DNA from: Proteiniphilum propionicum
Lineage (GTDB): Bacteria; Bacteroidota; Bacteroidia; Bacteroidales; Dysgonomonadaceae
Direction of reading: 5' to 3'
Assembly (NCBI RefSeq): GCF_022267555.1
Contig: NZ_CP073586.1
Coordinates: forward strand, 2,285,501 to 2,349,500
Length of the DNA: 64,000 nt
The notes under the pieces were generated by a model that saw only the letters and a list, made by a program, of their open reading frames with translations, did no database searches and was not told the origin of the DNA. Each line of letters opens with the position of its first letter. The first letter of the stretch is position 1. The position numbers were made by a program, and so were the translations under genes. Of the stretch, positions 9,748-18,916 are shown piece by piece.

Positions 9748-10551
9748 TCATACTGCTTCCTTTCGTTTTATCAGTTCTTCCCTATACTCAAAGGGTGTCA
9801 TGTTGTCCAACGCCTCATGGGGCCGTTCTTCGTTGTAGTCATTCCGCCAGGCTTCTGTCAGTTCCCTGACTTCAGACAAGTTTCGGAAAATGTATCTGTC
9901 AAGTACAGCCCTTCTGTAGCTTCCGTTGAAGCGTTCAATGTAGCCGTTCTGGGTGGGTTTACCAGGCTGAGTATACATAATGTTTATCTCATTGCCTTTA
10001 CACCAATCTTTGAACACCTGGGCGATAAACTCAGGACCATTGTCGCAGCGTATGTTCTTTGGTTTGCCATTAAGCCATAAGACCTTTTCCAGAACTTTGA
10101 TGACACGCTTTGCCGGCATGGACATCGATATCTCCTGTGTCACGGCAATCTTGCAGGCATCATCTATGATATTAAGAACACGGAATTGTCTTCCGCACTC
10201 AATCCTGTCACTGACAAAGTCAATGGACCAGGTAACATTGGGCTCTTTAGGCATAACCAGAGGATTCTTCACTCTTGCAGGCAGACGTTTCTTCAAACGG
10301 CTTCGCTTCTCATAGTGCATTGCCTTGTAAACCCTGTAAACCTTCTTGTGGTTCCATGTCTTACCCTCACGTCTCAGCCTTGAATAAATCTTCCAGAAGC
10401 CATCACCGAAGTTGGCGGCAGCACGGATTGCGTCTTCAACTTCAGTGTCATCTTTCTTGTCAGTATAATAGAAGTAGGAGCGATGGATGTCCATCAGCTT
10501 GCACGCCCGAGAGATGCTTATACCATATTCTTCCACTATATCTCCTGCCAA
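9748..10551 (-). CDS. IS407-group transposase orfB (DDE integrase core)
   Basis: A 267-residue integrase-core protein with WSIDFVSDRIECGRQFRVLN (first Asp), IRCDNGPEF (second Asp) and the Glu in NGYIERFNGSYRR, a complete DDE triad of the IS407 type. It ends in the usual NEERPHEALDNMTPFEY. It is made by -1 frameshifting from orfA at an A8 run on the coding strand (10578-10585 on the + strand), giving an orfAB fusion. No lesion is seen, so the element may still be mobile. Confidence 0.9.
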   Translation of the reverse strand: MAGDIVEEYGISISRACKLMDIHRSYFYYTDKKDDTEVEDAIRAAANFGDGFWKIYSRLRREGKTWNHKKVYRVYKAMHYEKRSRLKKRLPARVKNPLVMPKEPNVTWSIDFVSDRIECGRQFRVLNIIDDACKIAVTQEISMSMPAKRVIKVLEKVLWLNGKPKNIRCDNGPEFIAQVFKDWCKGNEINIMYTQPGKPTQNGYIERFNGSYRRAVLDRYIFRNLSEVRELTEAWRNDYNEERPHEALDNMTPFEYREELIKRKEAV

Positions 10552-10571
10552 TTCCTTCTTTACCTCGGGCT

Positions 10572-10859
10572 CTAGAGTTTTTTTTCGATGACCTCCTTCA
10601 GTATCTTGTTGTCAAGTGCAAGGTCAGCATACATCTGTTTCAACGTGCGGTTCTCATCTTCAAGCTCTTTGAGACGTTTAACCTGACTGATCTCCATTCC
10701 ACTATACTTGGACTTCCAATTATAAAGGGTAGCCCTGGATATATTGTAGTCACGAGCTACAACTGCGGCATCCACCCCACTTTCAAGTTGATGGACTGCC
10801 TTTACCTTCTCTGACTCACTGTGTACTTTTTTTTTCATTTTATTTCCTATGCCAAACAA
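10572..10859 (-). CDS. IS407-group transposase orfA
   Basis: A 95-residue protein with an N-terminal helix-turn-helix (SESEKVKAVHQLESGVDAA, then YNISRATLYNWKSKY) and a leucine-zipper C-terminal part. It is expected to bind the element ends. The first ATG is at 10859; MKKKVHSESEK, eight codons in, is another possible start. The gene ends at an A8 slippery run where ribosomes can shift into orfB. Confidence 0.85.
   Translation of the reverse strand: MFGIGNKMKKKVHSESEKVKAVHQLESGVDAAVVARDYNISRATLYNWKSKYSGMEISQVKRLKELEDENRTLKQMYADLALDNKILKEVIEKKL
10578..10585 (-). promoter_or_regulatory. Slippery A8 frameshift site between orfA and orfB
   Basis: Eight consecutive T on the + strand (A8 on the coding strand) lie exactly at the end of orfA. 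This is the typical place for programmed -1 frameshifting that produces the IS3-family orfAB transposase. Confidence 0.65.
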
Positions 10860-11240
10860 AGTTAATAATTTTGTCTAACTCGGAACTGTCCTACAAATAG
10901 GGAAGGTTACACAGGGATGACGCCGCACTCTATTATCCAACACTGCAGAAACCAACGGGCAAGAAAGGCAGACCTAAACTCTACGACGGAAAGATTGACA
11001 TGGCCAACCTGGATACAACCAGAGTGCAAAAGATCAATATTGATAACGGTGATCTCTACACCTTGATAGCCTATTCAAAATCTCTTAAACAGATGGTCAG
11101 GCTTGTCGTCTGGTATTCCTAAGATGGAAAAAAACCAAAACTGTTCTTCTCTACCGATCCTAAGATGAGCGGGAAGGATGTCATAGAGTATTACCGCACC
11201 CGTTTTCAAATCGAGTTTTGCTTTTATGGGAAGCAAATCG

Positions 11241-11327
11241 TTATGGGAAGTAGAAGTATTGTTTACACTCTACATAGTTGATTTTCCAGAATGTTTTCAA
11301 TCAACTTCACATAATTACTGTCCATAA
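11241..11327. repeat. Imperfect inverted repeats at the left end of RIT-1
   Basis: TTATGGGAAGT at 11241-11251 faces ACTGTCCATAA at 11317-11327 (9 of 11 bases pair), and between them AGTTGATT pairs with AATCAACT. The outer arms resemble the AATATGGGGAGTG / CACTCCCCATATT arms found in the ends of RIT-2, so they may be recombinase-binding sites. TTATGGGAAG also occurs, one base different, about 16 bases further left. Confidence 0.4.
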
Positions 11328-11374
11328 TATTATATTTGAGGCAAGGCATAAGCCCCAACTTAATATCATTGTTT

Positions 11375-12613
11375 ATGGAAGAAAAAGTAACTATCTATGA
11401 GTTGATTGACAGATGCATCGCTTATTTCAGAGACCATTGTTACACTGAACAGCGGATCAGCAGGTACAGGAGTCTTTGGCGAGCCTGCATCCTTCGTTTC
11501 ATGTCCGACAAGGGCATCAAGTATTATTCTCCATCTGTTGGAGAAGAGTTTGTAACCACGTGCCATTTCAACGGCAATGTGCGTCATCATGAACGAGAAA
11601 AGATACGCAGTGTACAGGTCGTTGATGACATGCTGACCATAGGGCGAATCAGGTTGAGATGTCTCAAGCCGGTACATCATGCTCTACTCGGTGAGATTGG
11701 GGGAGAGATGGAGAAACTCATCACCCATCTAACGAACCTGCGCCGCAGTGAGACTACGCTAAAGGATTATCGTTTGTACTTGAGTGAGTTCCTTGCTCAT
11801 CTCACAGCACATAACGTTCGTTGTGTGAGGGAGATAACAGAATGGCATATACTTGTATTCGTATCGTCGCATCCGACGAACAAGGTAAATATTGTATCTG
11901 CACTTCGGGTACTTTTCCGTTTTTGGATGCAGAAGGGAGTGGTAGATGGACACTTTGACGAATTATTTGACACATATAAGGTCAGGCATCCCGAGCGCAT
12001 TCCCTCGTTCTATGCGAAAGAAGAGATCAGACGTGTTGAGGAATCACTCTCCCGCAGCAGTAATGTTGGCAAACGTGATTATGCAATGGTACTGTTGGCT
12101 TCACGTCTTGGATTGAGGGCATCAGATATAGCAAACTTGCAATTTGCCAATCTTGATTGGGATAACAATGTCATCTCACTCAGGATGCAAAAAACGCAAA
12201 AGAGTATCGAGTTGCCTTTGATTGCAGATGTCGGCAATGCGATTATCGACTATCTGCGACATGGAAGGCCAAAGTCCGAGTCGCAGCACATATTTTTATC
12301 CTGTCGCGCTCCGTTTAGGGCAGCGACCAATCACACAGTATGCTCTGCCATTAATCGTGCAATCTTGAAATCCGGAATCGACACGGGTGGTAAACATCAT
12401 GGGCCCCATGCCCTACGCCACTCTCTTGCCACCGCAATGCTTGATGCAGGCACACAGATACCGATAGTATCTGAAACGTTGGGACATCGCAGTACGCAGA
12501 CAACATTGACATATTTGAAAATCGACATTTCATCGCTTCTAAAATGCGCATTGCCTGTAACACCTGTGTCCGATGGCTTCTATATGCAGAGAGGAGGTGC
12601 TTTCTATGGCTGA
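11375..12613 (+). CDS. Tyrosine recombinase, first of trio (RIT-1 A)
   Basis: A 412-residue site-specific recombinase. The catalytic domain has the first Arg in SRLGLRASDIANL, HALRHSLATAMLDAG with HxxRH, and LGHRSTQTTLTYLKID with the GH pair and nucleophile Tyr, so all key residues are present. The N-terminal half is a core-binding region. I chose ATG 11375 (MEEKVTIYELID); an earlier TTG at 11336 is in frame. The stop overlaps the start of the next gene by 8 bases (ATGGCTGA). It closely matches the first gene of RIT-2 in its motifs (both have STQTT). Confidence 0.85.
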   Translation: MEEKVTIYELIDRCIAYFRDHCYTEQRISRYRSLWRACILRFMSDKGIKYYSPSVGEEFVTTCHFNGNVRHHEREKIRSVQVVDDMLTIGRIRLRCLKPVHHALLGEIGGEMEKLITHLTNLRRSETTLKDYRLYLSEFLAHLTAHNVRCVREITEWHILVFVSSHPTNKVNIVSALRVLFRFWMQKGVVDGHFDELFDTYKVRHPERIPSFYAKEEIRRVEESLSRSSNVGKRDYAMVLLASRLGLRASDIANLQFANLDWDNNVISLRMQKTQKSIELPLIADVGNAIIDYLRHGRPKSESQHIFLSCRAPFRAATNHTVCSAINRAILKSGIDTGGKHHGPHALRHSLATAMLDAGTQIPIVSETLGHRSTQTTLTYLKIDISSLLKCALPVTPVSDGFYMQRGGAFYG

Positions 12614-13610
12614 GCAATTCCATTACAACAGTGTGTTGGCTCCGTATATGAACCAACTGATCAGAATAAAAAATTCTGCCGGCATCAGTGCATTGCGCAC
12701 AAAATGGATACTAAAGGAGTTTGACGATTATGCCAGTGCTTATCGACTTACTGACCCACACATATCCGAGGAGTTCATTACCGAATGGCGCAAAACGCGA
12801 AAAGCCGATTGTGACAGGACACTCTATGCAAAATACTCTGTCTGGTCACAGCTCACGACATTAATGTGCCGCAGAGGATGTTCCTGCTTTATACCATGCC
12901 TGCCAAAGCAGCCAAAACCGAATTTTGCTCCCACCATCTTTACAGACGAGCAGATAAAGGCCATATTTGATGCGGCAGACAAATACCGATTGTATGACAT
13001 ACGCATGGGAACGGCACTCATATCCATGCCTGCGCTGCTGCGACTGATGTACGCAACCGGCATGCGGGTATCAGAAGCACTTTCCATAAGAAATTCCGAT
13101 GTGCATCTTGACGAGCATTACATCCTATTGCGCAAGACCAAAAACGGCAGTGAACGGATTTCACCTTTGGGTGATGAAATGACCAAAGTCCTGGCAGAAT
13201 ATATCTCATACCGCAATGCCATGCCATTGGCACATGTCGCAGAAGACAGCGGACTGCTGTTTGTGAAATCCGACGGAACGGGCATCTCTCCCAATGCTGT
13301 ATATCAGCATTTTAAGAAATTGCTTGTCGAATGTGGCATACCACACAAGGGAAACCACATGGGACCACGGGTGCATGACCAGCGCCACACCTATGCCGTA
13401 CATGCGCTGGTACAGATGAGCCGCATGGGAATGGACTTGTACGCAAGTTTACCTATCCTCTCTGCAAACCTTGGTCATCATTCGTTATCTGCAACGGAAC
13501 AATATGTGCATCTCACATGTGCCATGTATCCGGAACTGGAAGAGCAGTGTTCCCCGATTAATGTTTTCGTATATCCGCAAATATGTAAAGCCTATGACTA
13601 CGACAACTGA
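12606..13610 (+). CDS. Tyrosine recombinase, second of trio (RIT-1 B)
   Basis: A 334-residue recombinase starting at ATG 12606 (MAEQFHYNSVL), inside the end of gene A. It shows MYATGMRVSEALSI (first Arg), VHDQRHTYAVHAL (HxxRH) and LGHHSLSATEQYVHLT (GH and nucleophile Tyr). All catalytic residues are present and no lesion is seen. It overlaps the third gene by 17 bases at its end. Together with A and C it is expected to act on the ends of the RIT element; individual roles within trios are not established. Confidence 0.85.
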   Translation: MAEQFHYNSVLAPYMNQLIRIKNSAGISALRTKWILKEFDDYASAYRLTDPHISEEFITEWRKTRKADCDRTLYAKYSVWSQLTTLMCRRGCSCFIPCLPKQPKPNFAPTIFTDEQIKAIFDAADKYRLYDIRMGTALISMPALLRLMYATGMRVSEALSIRNSDVHLDEHYILLRKTKNGSERISPLGDEMTKVLAEYISYRNAMPLAHVAEDSGLLFVKSDGTGISPNAVYQHFKKLLVECGIPHKGNHMGPRVHDQRHTYAVHALVQMSRMGMDLYASLPILSANLGHHSLSATEQYVHLTCAMYPELEEQCSPINVFVYPQICKAYDYDN

Positions 13611-14433
13611 TTTTGCAAAGCACCTGAGTCGTTTCTTTTCAGACTATCTGACACACCAGCGTAATGTGAGTGCGAACACGATATCGTCATACAGGGATAC
13701 GTTTGTCCAATATATTGATTACATGAAGAATGAACGTGGCATATCCGTTGACAGACTGTTATTGAAGCATCTCACCCGTGAGAATGTACTCGGTTTTCTT
13801 GCATGGCTCATTGATGTTAAAAATGTATCGCCGACCACACGCAACTACCGTCTTGCAGCAATACATTCTTTCTGTTCATATTTGCAATATGCTGTCATTA
13901 GTATGATGGATCAGTGGCAGAACATCCTTGTCATCAAAGCAATGAAGAGTGATGCACGTAAACTGAACTACTTATCGGTAGAGGGTGTCAAGTTGCTGTT
14001 GGCGCAACCTGATACATCCACGTGGAACGGCAGACGTCATCTTGCCATTCTCTCTCTGATGTATGACACCGCTGCCCGTGTTCAGGAGATTGCAGATCTT
14101 ACCGTTGACAGCGTCCGCATCAATCATGAACCATATACCATATGTTTGTATGGCAAAGGTCGTAAAGCGAGAATAGTGCCGCTTGTCAAAGAACAGGTTG
14201 CGATACTTAGATCGTATATGGAGGAGAACGAATTGAACAACAGCAACTTGGCTGCTTCACCTCTATTCTTCAACAACCGACATGAGAAACTTACGCGTAA
14301 GGGCATATCTTACATACTAAAGGCCTATGTCGGTATGGCACGGAAAGAATCACCCGAGCTCATTCCCGAGAACATAAGCTGTCACAGTATACGTCAATAT
14401 GTAGAGCGCTACAATATGGGGAGTGAAGAATAA
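13594..14433 (+). pseudogene. Tyrosine recombinase, third of trio (RIT-1 C), cut at HxxR
   Basis: The frame starts at ATG 13594 (MTTTTDFAKHLSRFFSDYL) and reads as a normal recombinase through MYDTAARVQEIADL and up to CHSIR (Arg at about codon 267). After this arginine the frame enters the terminal repeat of RIT-2 and gains twelve foreign residues, QYVERYNMGSEE, before a stop. The second His of HxxRH, the GH pair and the nucleophile tyrosine are missing, so the protein should be inactive. The same twelve residues end the truncated gene at 18967-20118 on the other strand. Confidence 0.85.
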
Positions 14434-14483
14434 AAAGGATTGATATTCTATGATTTATTAATAAAACACTCCCCATATTTATA
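14392..14483. repeat. RIT-2 terminal inverted repeat, left copy
   Basis: Pairs with 18917-19008 over 92 bases with three mismatches (89 of 92). Within the repeat are a perfect 13-bp inverted pair, AATATGGGGAGTG and CACTCCCCATATT, and an outer near-palindrome around TGTAGAGCGCTACA. The two-arm arrangement looks like a recombinase core and binding sites. Confidence 0.85.
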
Positions 14484-14493
14484 TAGTCAATGC

Positions 14494-15522
14494 CTACCTG
14501 CTTAAATTATTTAGCCACTGCATAAGGTTTTCATCTTCATTCCATTTGGGCATTTCATGTGTATAAAGTTCCTTATAGGATTCTTCTAAAGCTTTACGTT
14601 TCATTTCACTATCTGCACGAGCATATACTTCAGTCGTTGAAACATTTGAGTGACCTAGAAAATCCTTGATATATATCAAGTTAATGCCTGATTTCAACAT
14701 TCCGACGGCTTTAGAATGGCGAAGTACGTGCGGTGTAACAGGAAAATTCACCGTGAATTCAATGTCTTTTCTGGCCATTTCAACATACCGCTTCAATATA
14801 AAGGAGATTCCCCACCGCGTTAACGATTGATGTTTTTGATTACAAAATACCGGGATGTCAGATAGTGCTATTCCCCAGGAATATCTTTTATGATCTTCCA
14901 GATATCCGGTTAACAGATCCTTTACTCTTCCTAATATCGGTACAAGCCTGGTTTTATTACCTTTCCCATGAAGTGTTATAACGGCTGGAGTATTCAATCT
15001 TATATCTTTCATTTTTAGATCTGCAATTTCTTGTACTCTTGCGGCGCTGTCATACATCAGTGTTAATAATACCAAATCTCGTTTTCCTTGTTTTGTCCTA
15101 ATATCAGGTTGCTGAAAAAGTATCTTTAGTTCATCTTCAGTCAGATAAGGTACGATTGTCTTCGCAGTTTTTCCAGGTAGGATTCCAATAATTCTTTGTA
15201 CTTCAAACATTCTTTCGGGTAATTCTTTCTGTACGTATTTAAAAAAGCCATGAATGCAAGATAAACGCTGATTTCTTGTCGTAATAGAACATTTACGCTC
15301 AGCTTCCAACCAATCCAGATAATTAATAATAAGTTCTTTAGTGAACAATGAGATTGTTATCCGGTCAGGTGCTATTTTCAGCTTTTGTTCACAGAATAAA
15401 AGGAAAAGCCGAAAAGTATCCCTGTAAACGGCAATTGTATTGGTACTTAGTTTTTTCTCTCCTGATAAATATGTTGTCATAAAACGAGATAAATACCAGG
15501 CAAAATCGTTTGCTTTTTTCAT
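14494..15522 (-). CDS. Tyrosine recombinase, third of trio (RIT-2 C)
   Basis: A 342-residue recombinase with all catalytic parts: MYDSAARVQEIADLK (first Arg), HGKGNKTRLVPI (lysine strand), HVLRHSKAVGMLKSG (HxxRH) and LGHSNVSTTEVYARAD (GH and nucleophile Tyr). It is the intact counterpart of the truncated C genes on both sides. The start overlaps the stop of gene B by ATGA. At the HxxRH codons it reads CGCCAT, whereas the cut neighbouring genes read CGT followed by the element's CA. Confidence 0.9.
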   Translation of the reverse strand: MKKANDFAWYLSRFMTTYLSGEKKLSTNTIAVYRDTFRLFLLFCEQKLKIAPDRITISLFTKELIINYLDWLEAERKCSITTRNQRLSCIHGFFKYVQKELPERMFEVQRIIGILPGKTAKTIVPYLTEDELKILFQQPDIRTKQGKRDLVLLTLMYDSAARVQEIADLKMKDIRLNTPAVITLHGKGNKTRLVPILGRVKDLLTGYLEDHKRYSWGIALSDIPVFCNQKHQSLTRWGISFILKRYVEMARKDIEFTVNFPVTPHVLRHSKAVGMLKSGINLIYIKDFLGHSNVSTTEVYARADSEMKRKALEESYKELYTHEMPKWNEDENLMQWLNNLSR

Positions 15523-16440
15523 AGATGCCTCCCTTCTGGAATAACATATCCCAACGTAGCTTCCGTCTTGCTTATTATATCCGGATAAAGATCTGCTGTC
15601 AAACGAAGATAATATTGTGTCCCCCTAAAATCAGCGTGATCCAAATAAACGCTGAGATAAGGGAAAAGGTTAGTGATATCTTTTCCCTCTAAAACCCATC
15701 GTTTCAAGCAATGAATGCAGTATAAATGGCGGAGATCATGGATTCTTGGTCCGTGACCGGAATGCGGGATGCCCGCAATCCACAAGTATTCGCGGAATCT
15801 CCGGTATGCAGTACTTCTATCAAGACGTCTGTTTAACGGACTTTTAAAATAATATGTATTCTCATCGCTGAACAGGTGTATTTCTTTGTTTAATATTATA
15901 CACCTGTTTACCAAACTTGTTGCCATTGGGATTTTCCGGTCTTTATTGTTTTTAGACTGTATTATATTTAATGTTCCGTCAACAGTATCAACATCTTTAA
16001 GCTTTAGGTTGAGCGCTTCCGACAATCGTAAACCACAACCATAAATCATACGAAACATTAATCTGTCAATCATGTGACGGTTGCTCAACGGATGTGGAGG
16101 GCAATTATCCACCGCCTGAAAAAAAAGGCTGAGTTCCTTTTCGGAAAAAATATATGGTATACAAGTGTGTTATGGAGGAGCCGACTTTACAGGACAGATA
16201 TAAGAGGAATATCCGATACTGCATAAGTATTGAGCCAATCCTCTTAATATTTTTTCCTTTTTATATCTTGTAGAAGCCTTTTCATAATGTATACCGTAAC
16301 AAAAGTTATTAACCAACTCATCATTTAACTCATCGCCGTTAAAACCGGTATCAAAACAATACTGATCAAACATTTCCATCATTCTCCCTTCAGTCTCGTA
16401 TTTAAAGCCCGACATACGCTTCATTAGCAGGTATTACTAA

Positions 16441-17589
16441 GTTCAAGATAGAAGTGCAAAAGATTTGATTACATTACACTTCTTATCTTAATTGTTTTTT
16501 TCCAAAATCCCCTTTCAAAAGTGCTTAAGGGGTTTTGAAAAAAACAATTAGTCAATCAGCAACATAAAAAAATAAAAAAGGAGACCGAAGTCTCCCTAAA
16601 ATTAACTATTATGTTGCTTATGAAAAAATACAAACAGTTAACTTCAGAACAAAGATATGCTATTTATTTAGGCTTACAAAACGGAACAAGCAAGTCTGAA
16701 ATAGCCAAGCAGATAAAGGTAAATATTTCTACGGTTTATAGGGAATTAAGCCGTAACAAAAACAAAACTGGAGGCTACTCATGGCGTTTGGCACAAGAGA
16801 TGGCCCAAGAGCGCAAAGAACGTTTACCGGGCAATAGATCGACATCGGAGTGGATTAAACAGAAAATAATCCGTCTCATTCGCAAAGATTGGTCGCCCAA
16901 ACAAATCAGCGGATATCTCGCAAAATATGATCAAATATCTATCTCTCACGAGACTATTTATCAATGGATCAGGCAAGATAAGAAATCGGGAGGAAACCTT
17001 TACAAGCACTGCCGCCACAAGCTCAAATACAGAAAAAAGACCCGTAGGTTCTGCCACTAACATACCCAACAGAAAAAGTATTCGCCAAAGGCCAAAAGAG
17101 GCCGACGGAAGCCGGTTTGGAGATTTTGAAATGGACACCATAATAGGAAACGGACAAAAGGAAATAATACTGACAATGACAGAAAGAAATACAAACTTTA
17201 TAATGATGAGAAAACTGCCTATGGGCAAAGACTCTAAGCAGGTTTGCAAGGAAGTCATTGCTATGTTGCTGCCTTATAAGGACAAACTGAAAACCATTAC
17301 AACAGATAACGGATCCGAGTTTGCAGCACACGAACTGATAACAAAAAAGTTGAAAGTACCGGTATATTTCACTGATCCTTATTCATCGTGGCAAAAAGGA
17401 GCTGTTGAAAATGCCAATAAATTAATCCGGCAATACATCCCAAAAGGAGCAACATTTAAAGATTATTCTGATGAGAAAGTAAAAGAAATACAGCATAAAC
17501 TAAACAGAAGACCAAGAGAAAAATTAGACTTTAGCAATCCTAAAATAGAGTTTTACAAAAATTATTACTAAATTGCACTTGCTGGTTGA
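16441..17589 (+). mobile_element. IS30-family insertion sequence
   Basis: The element is about 1.15 kb, inserted early in gene B of RIT-2 in the opposite orientation. Both ends, read inward, carry TCAA and then AAGTGCAA (left near 16443-16459, right near 17575-17589), a short imperfect terminal repeat. Exact boundaries and target duplication are uncertain. Confidence 0.7.
16611..17571 (+). pseudogene. IS30-family transposase, frameshifted
   Basis: The N-terminal part (MKKYKQLTSEQRYAIYLGLQ, HTH with KSEIAKQIKVNISTVYRELSRNK) runs to about 17040. The frame then shifts by one base in an A6 run, and the DDE core continues in another frame: FGDFEMDTIIG (first Asp), ITTDNGSEF (second Asp) and WQKGAVENANKLIRQYIPKG (Glu). 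IS30 transposases are normally one reading frame of about 320 residues, so this is probably a loss of function. ATG 16611 and ATG 16620 are both possible starts. Confidence 0.8.
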
Positions 17590-17637
17590 CTCTAGGATTC
17601 CTTGATTTGTACAGCAAATTTGCTTTTCCATTTATAA

Positions 17638-18888
17638 TTACTCATGACATACCTCCTCCGGATCAATTATGCAGTTTCGTAGTCCATTCATATCAATTCT
17701 CAAATAAAATCTGGTGGTCTGGGTGCTTTGATGCCCAAGTGCCTCGGAGATAACCGGGAGCGGGGTGCCTTTTTCAAGTAAAGCAAGTGCTAATGTACTT
17801 CTCAAAGAATGAAGACCATGTTTTTGATCCTGCATTCCTTCAATCTTAGCTTTAACCATATGCCTTGTCAACATTTTATGTAAGCAGTTATGATTTGCAA
17901 ATCCATCATATGGTGCTCTATGACGAATAAATATAATATCAGAATCAGTTTGAGGCCGTCCATTTTTCAAATAATCGATAATTGCCCATCCGACATCTTC
18001 AAGTAACGGCAATTCGAGTCGTTGCTTTGTCTTTTGCATGGTAATGGCAATTAGTTTACGGTTCCAGTTTAAGTCCGGTAGTTTCAATGCACGTATATCA
18101 CCAACACGTAAACCAAGTCTTGCTACCAGTAAAAGAATTGCATAATCTCTTTTCCCCTTCGGATTCTGGCGATCAATTGATTCGAGTAATTTCTTCACAT
18201 CAGTTTGTTTCCAGACTGAAGGGATAAATGGGTTGCGTGTAATCTTCATGTGAGGAAGGTGAGTGCATAAATCATGTTCAATAATTCCCTCTTGATAAAG
18301 AAACTGGAGATAATTTCGTAATCTGAATACTGTAGAAGCAATATACCTTGAACTAAAATCTTTTTGAGATGACAAAAATTTTAGGATATGTATACTTTCT
18401 ATTGCGGAAGAAGAGGTAAGCCCCTCTTTTTCCATGAAGACAAGGAACTTATGCAGCGACCAAAATATTGATGCTTCACCCATAGGGGAGTAATTCCTGG
18501 CACTACATGCTTTCTTAAATAATTCATAATCTGCTCTGAATACATCGGGGCATTCAATCGGTTTTCTTCCATACATTCGCTTCTTTTTATGCAAACCATG
18601 TTCTGTATAATCTGAAAGGACCTTCAAAGCCCTCATGGAAGTTACGAAAGGACGCGTGTTTAAAGGACATTTATCATACAAATCATTTATGATAATGTCG
18701 AATTTAAATCGCATAAAATCAATCGCAAGTGCATTGGAATAAGATTCCACATTTTTCCCTTCAATGAATTTTTTCAGATTATTGTAGCAATGGCGGTAGC
18801 TACCGATAGTATAAGCAGCATATTTTTGCTGCTTTAGATCTGATAATACACAATCCATGAGCTCATGGATATTCAAATTTTGTTTCAT
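17638..18888 (-). CDS. Tyrosine recombinase, first of trio (RIT-2 A)
   Basis: A 416-residue recombinase. The N-terminal half has two helical, SAM-like segments; the catalytic half has ARLGLRVGDIRALKL (first Arg), QKTKQRLELPL (lysine strand), HGLHSLRSTLALALL (HxxR, with Ser in place of the usual second His) and LGHQSTQTTRFYLRID (GH and nucleophile Tyr). It is the paralogue of the first gene of RIT-1. Translation of gene B starts inside its last codons. No lesion is seen. Confidence 0.88.
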   Translation of the reverse strand: MKQNLNIHELMDCVLSDLKQQKYAAYTIGSYRHCYNNLKKFIEGKNVESYSNALAIDFMRFKFDIIINDLYDKCPLNTRPFVTSMRALKVLSDYTEHGLHKKKRMYGRKPIECPDVFRADYELFKKACSARNYSPMGEASIFWSLHKFLVFMEKEGLTSSSAIESIHILKFLSSQKDFSSRYIASTVFRLRNYLQFLYQEGIIEHDLCTHLPHMKITRNPFIPSVWKQTDVKKLLESIDRQNPKGKRDYAILLLVARLGLRVGDIRALKLPDLNWNRKLIAITMQKTKQRLELPLLEDVGWAIIDYLKNGRPQTDSDIIFIRHRAPYDGFANHNCLHKMLTRHMVKAKIEGMQDQKHGLHSLRSTLALALLEKGTPLPVISEALGHQSTQTTRFYLRIDMNGLRNCIIDPEEVCHE

Positions 18889-18916
18889 ACTAAAAATTTA
18901 TTTAATAAATAATCAG

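Larger units (their letters stand above)
9545..10911 (-). mobile_element. IS3-family (IS407-group) insertion sequence with a 4-bp target duplication
   Basis: The element is 1367 bp. Its ends both begin TGTAA when read inward, and both carry TAGGACAGT about 20 bases in, giving imperfect terminal inverted repeats (9545-9570 and 10885-10911). CAGG is present at 9541-9544 and again at 10912-10915, a 4-bp target duplication as expected for the IS407 group. It carries orfA and orfB on the - strand, both apparently intact, so it may be the youngest element here. Confidence 0.9.
9017..11224 (+). pseudogene. IS4-type DDE transposase, split by an inserted IS and truncated at its 3' end
   Basis: Two parts join perfectly once the inserted element 9545-10911 and one CAGG copy are removed. 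The first part (9017-9544) ends ...SRFR, and the second continues DDAALYYPTLQ from 10916, restoring the expected SRFRDDAALYY. The first part starts METFILYLVIPGRINFLQLG and has DPSYISKSGKNTPW and VADAYFAK, typical of IS4-type transposases. The second part has an in-frame TAA at 11120-11122, then resumes in the same frame (DGKKPKLFFSTD, YYRTRFQIEFCF). Similarity stops at about 11224, where the first recombinase-trio element begins. Non-functional. Confidence 0.8.
11225..14391 (+). mobile_element. RIT-1: recombinase-in-trio element, right part missing
   Basis: Three tyrosine recombinase genes in the same direction, with overlapping ends, of three different subtypes (412, 334 and over 267 residues). 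This is the layout known as a RIT element. The left edge is set where similarity to the IS4-type transposase stops. The right part is lost: the third gene is cut at base 14391/14394, where the terminal repeat of RIT-2 begins. Confidence 0.7.
15519..17645 (-). pseudogene. Tyrosine recombinase, second of trio (RIT-2 B), interrupted by IS30 and a nonsense codon
   Basis: The start ATG at 17645 overlaps the end of gene A by 8 bases (ATGAGTAA), and the first 17 or so codons (MSNYKWKSKFAVQIKE) precede the IS30 element. The gene resumes downstream of the IS with LLMKRMSGFKYETEGRM and reads to an in-frame TAA at 16170-16172. After that stop the same frame continues (HTCIPYIFSEKEL) through MIYGCGLRLSEALNL, IHDLRHLYCIH and a DHADFRGTQYYLRLT end. 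So it carries two lesions: the insertion and one nonsense codon. Confidence 0.8.

Noticed and set aside
10275-10814. A 179-codon + strand frame across the IS407-group element
   Set aside because: Shadow of orfA and orfB on the other strand; rich in Ser, Cys and His with no domain.
11225-11250. CRISPR-like direct repeats (TTATGGGAAG twice)
   Set aside because: Only two copies, 16 bases apart, at an element end; no array or cas gene.
17030-17060. Programmed frameshift in the IS30 transposase
   Set aside because: IS30 transposases are made from a single frame. The A6 run is a common place for random indels and nothing else suggests programming, so I treat it as a mutation.
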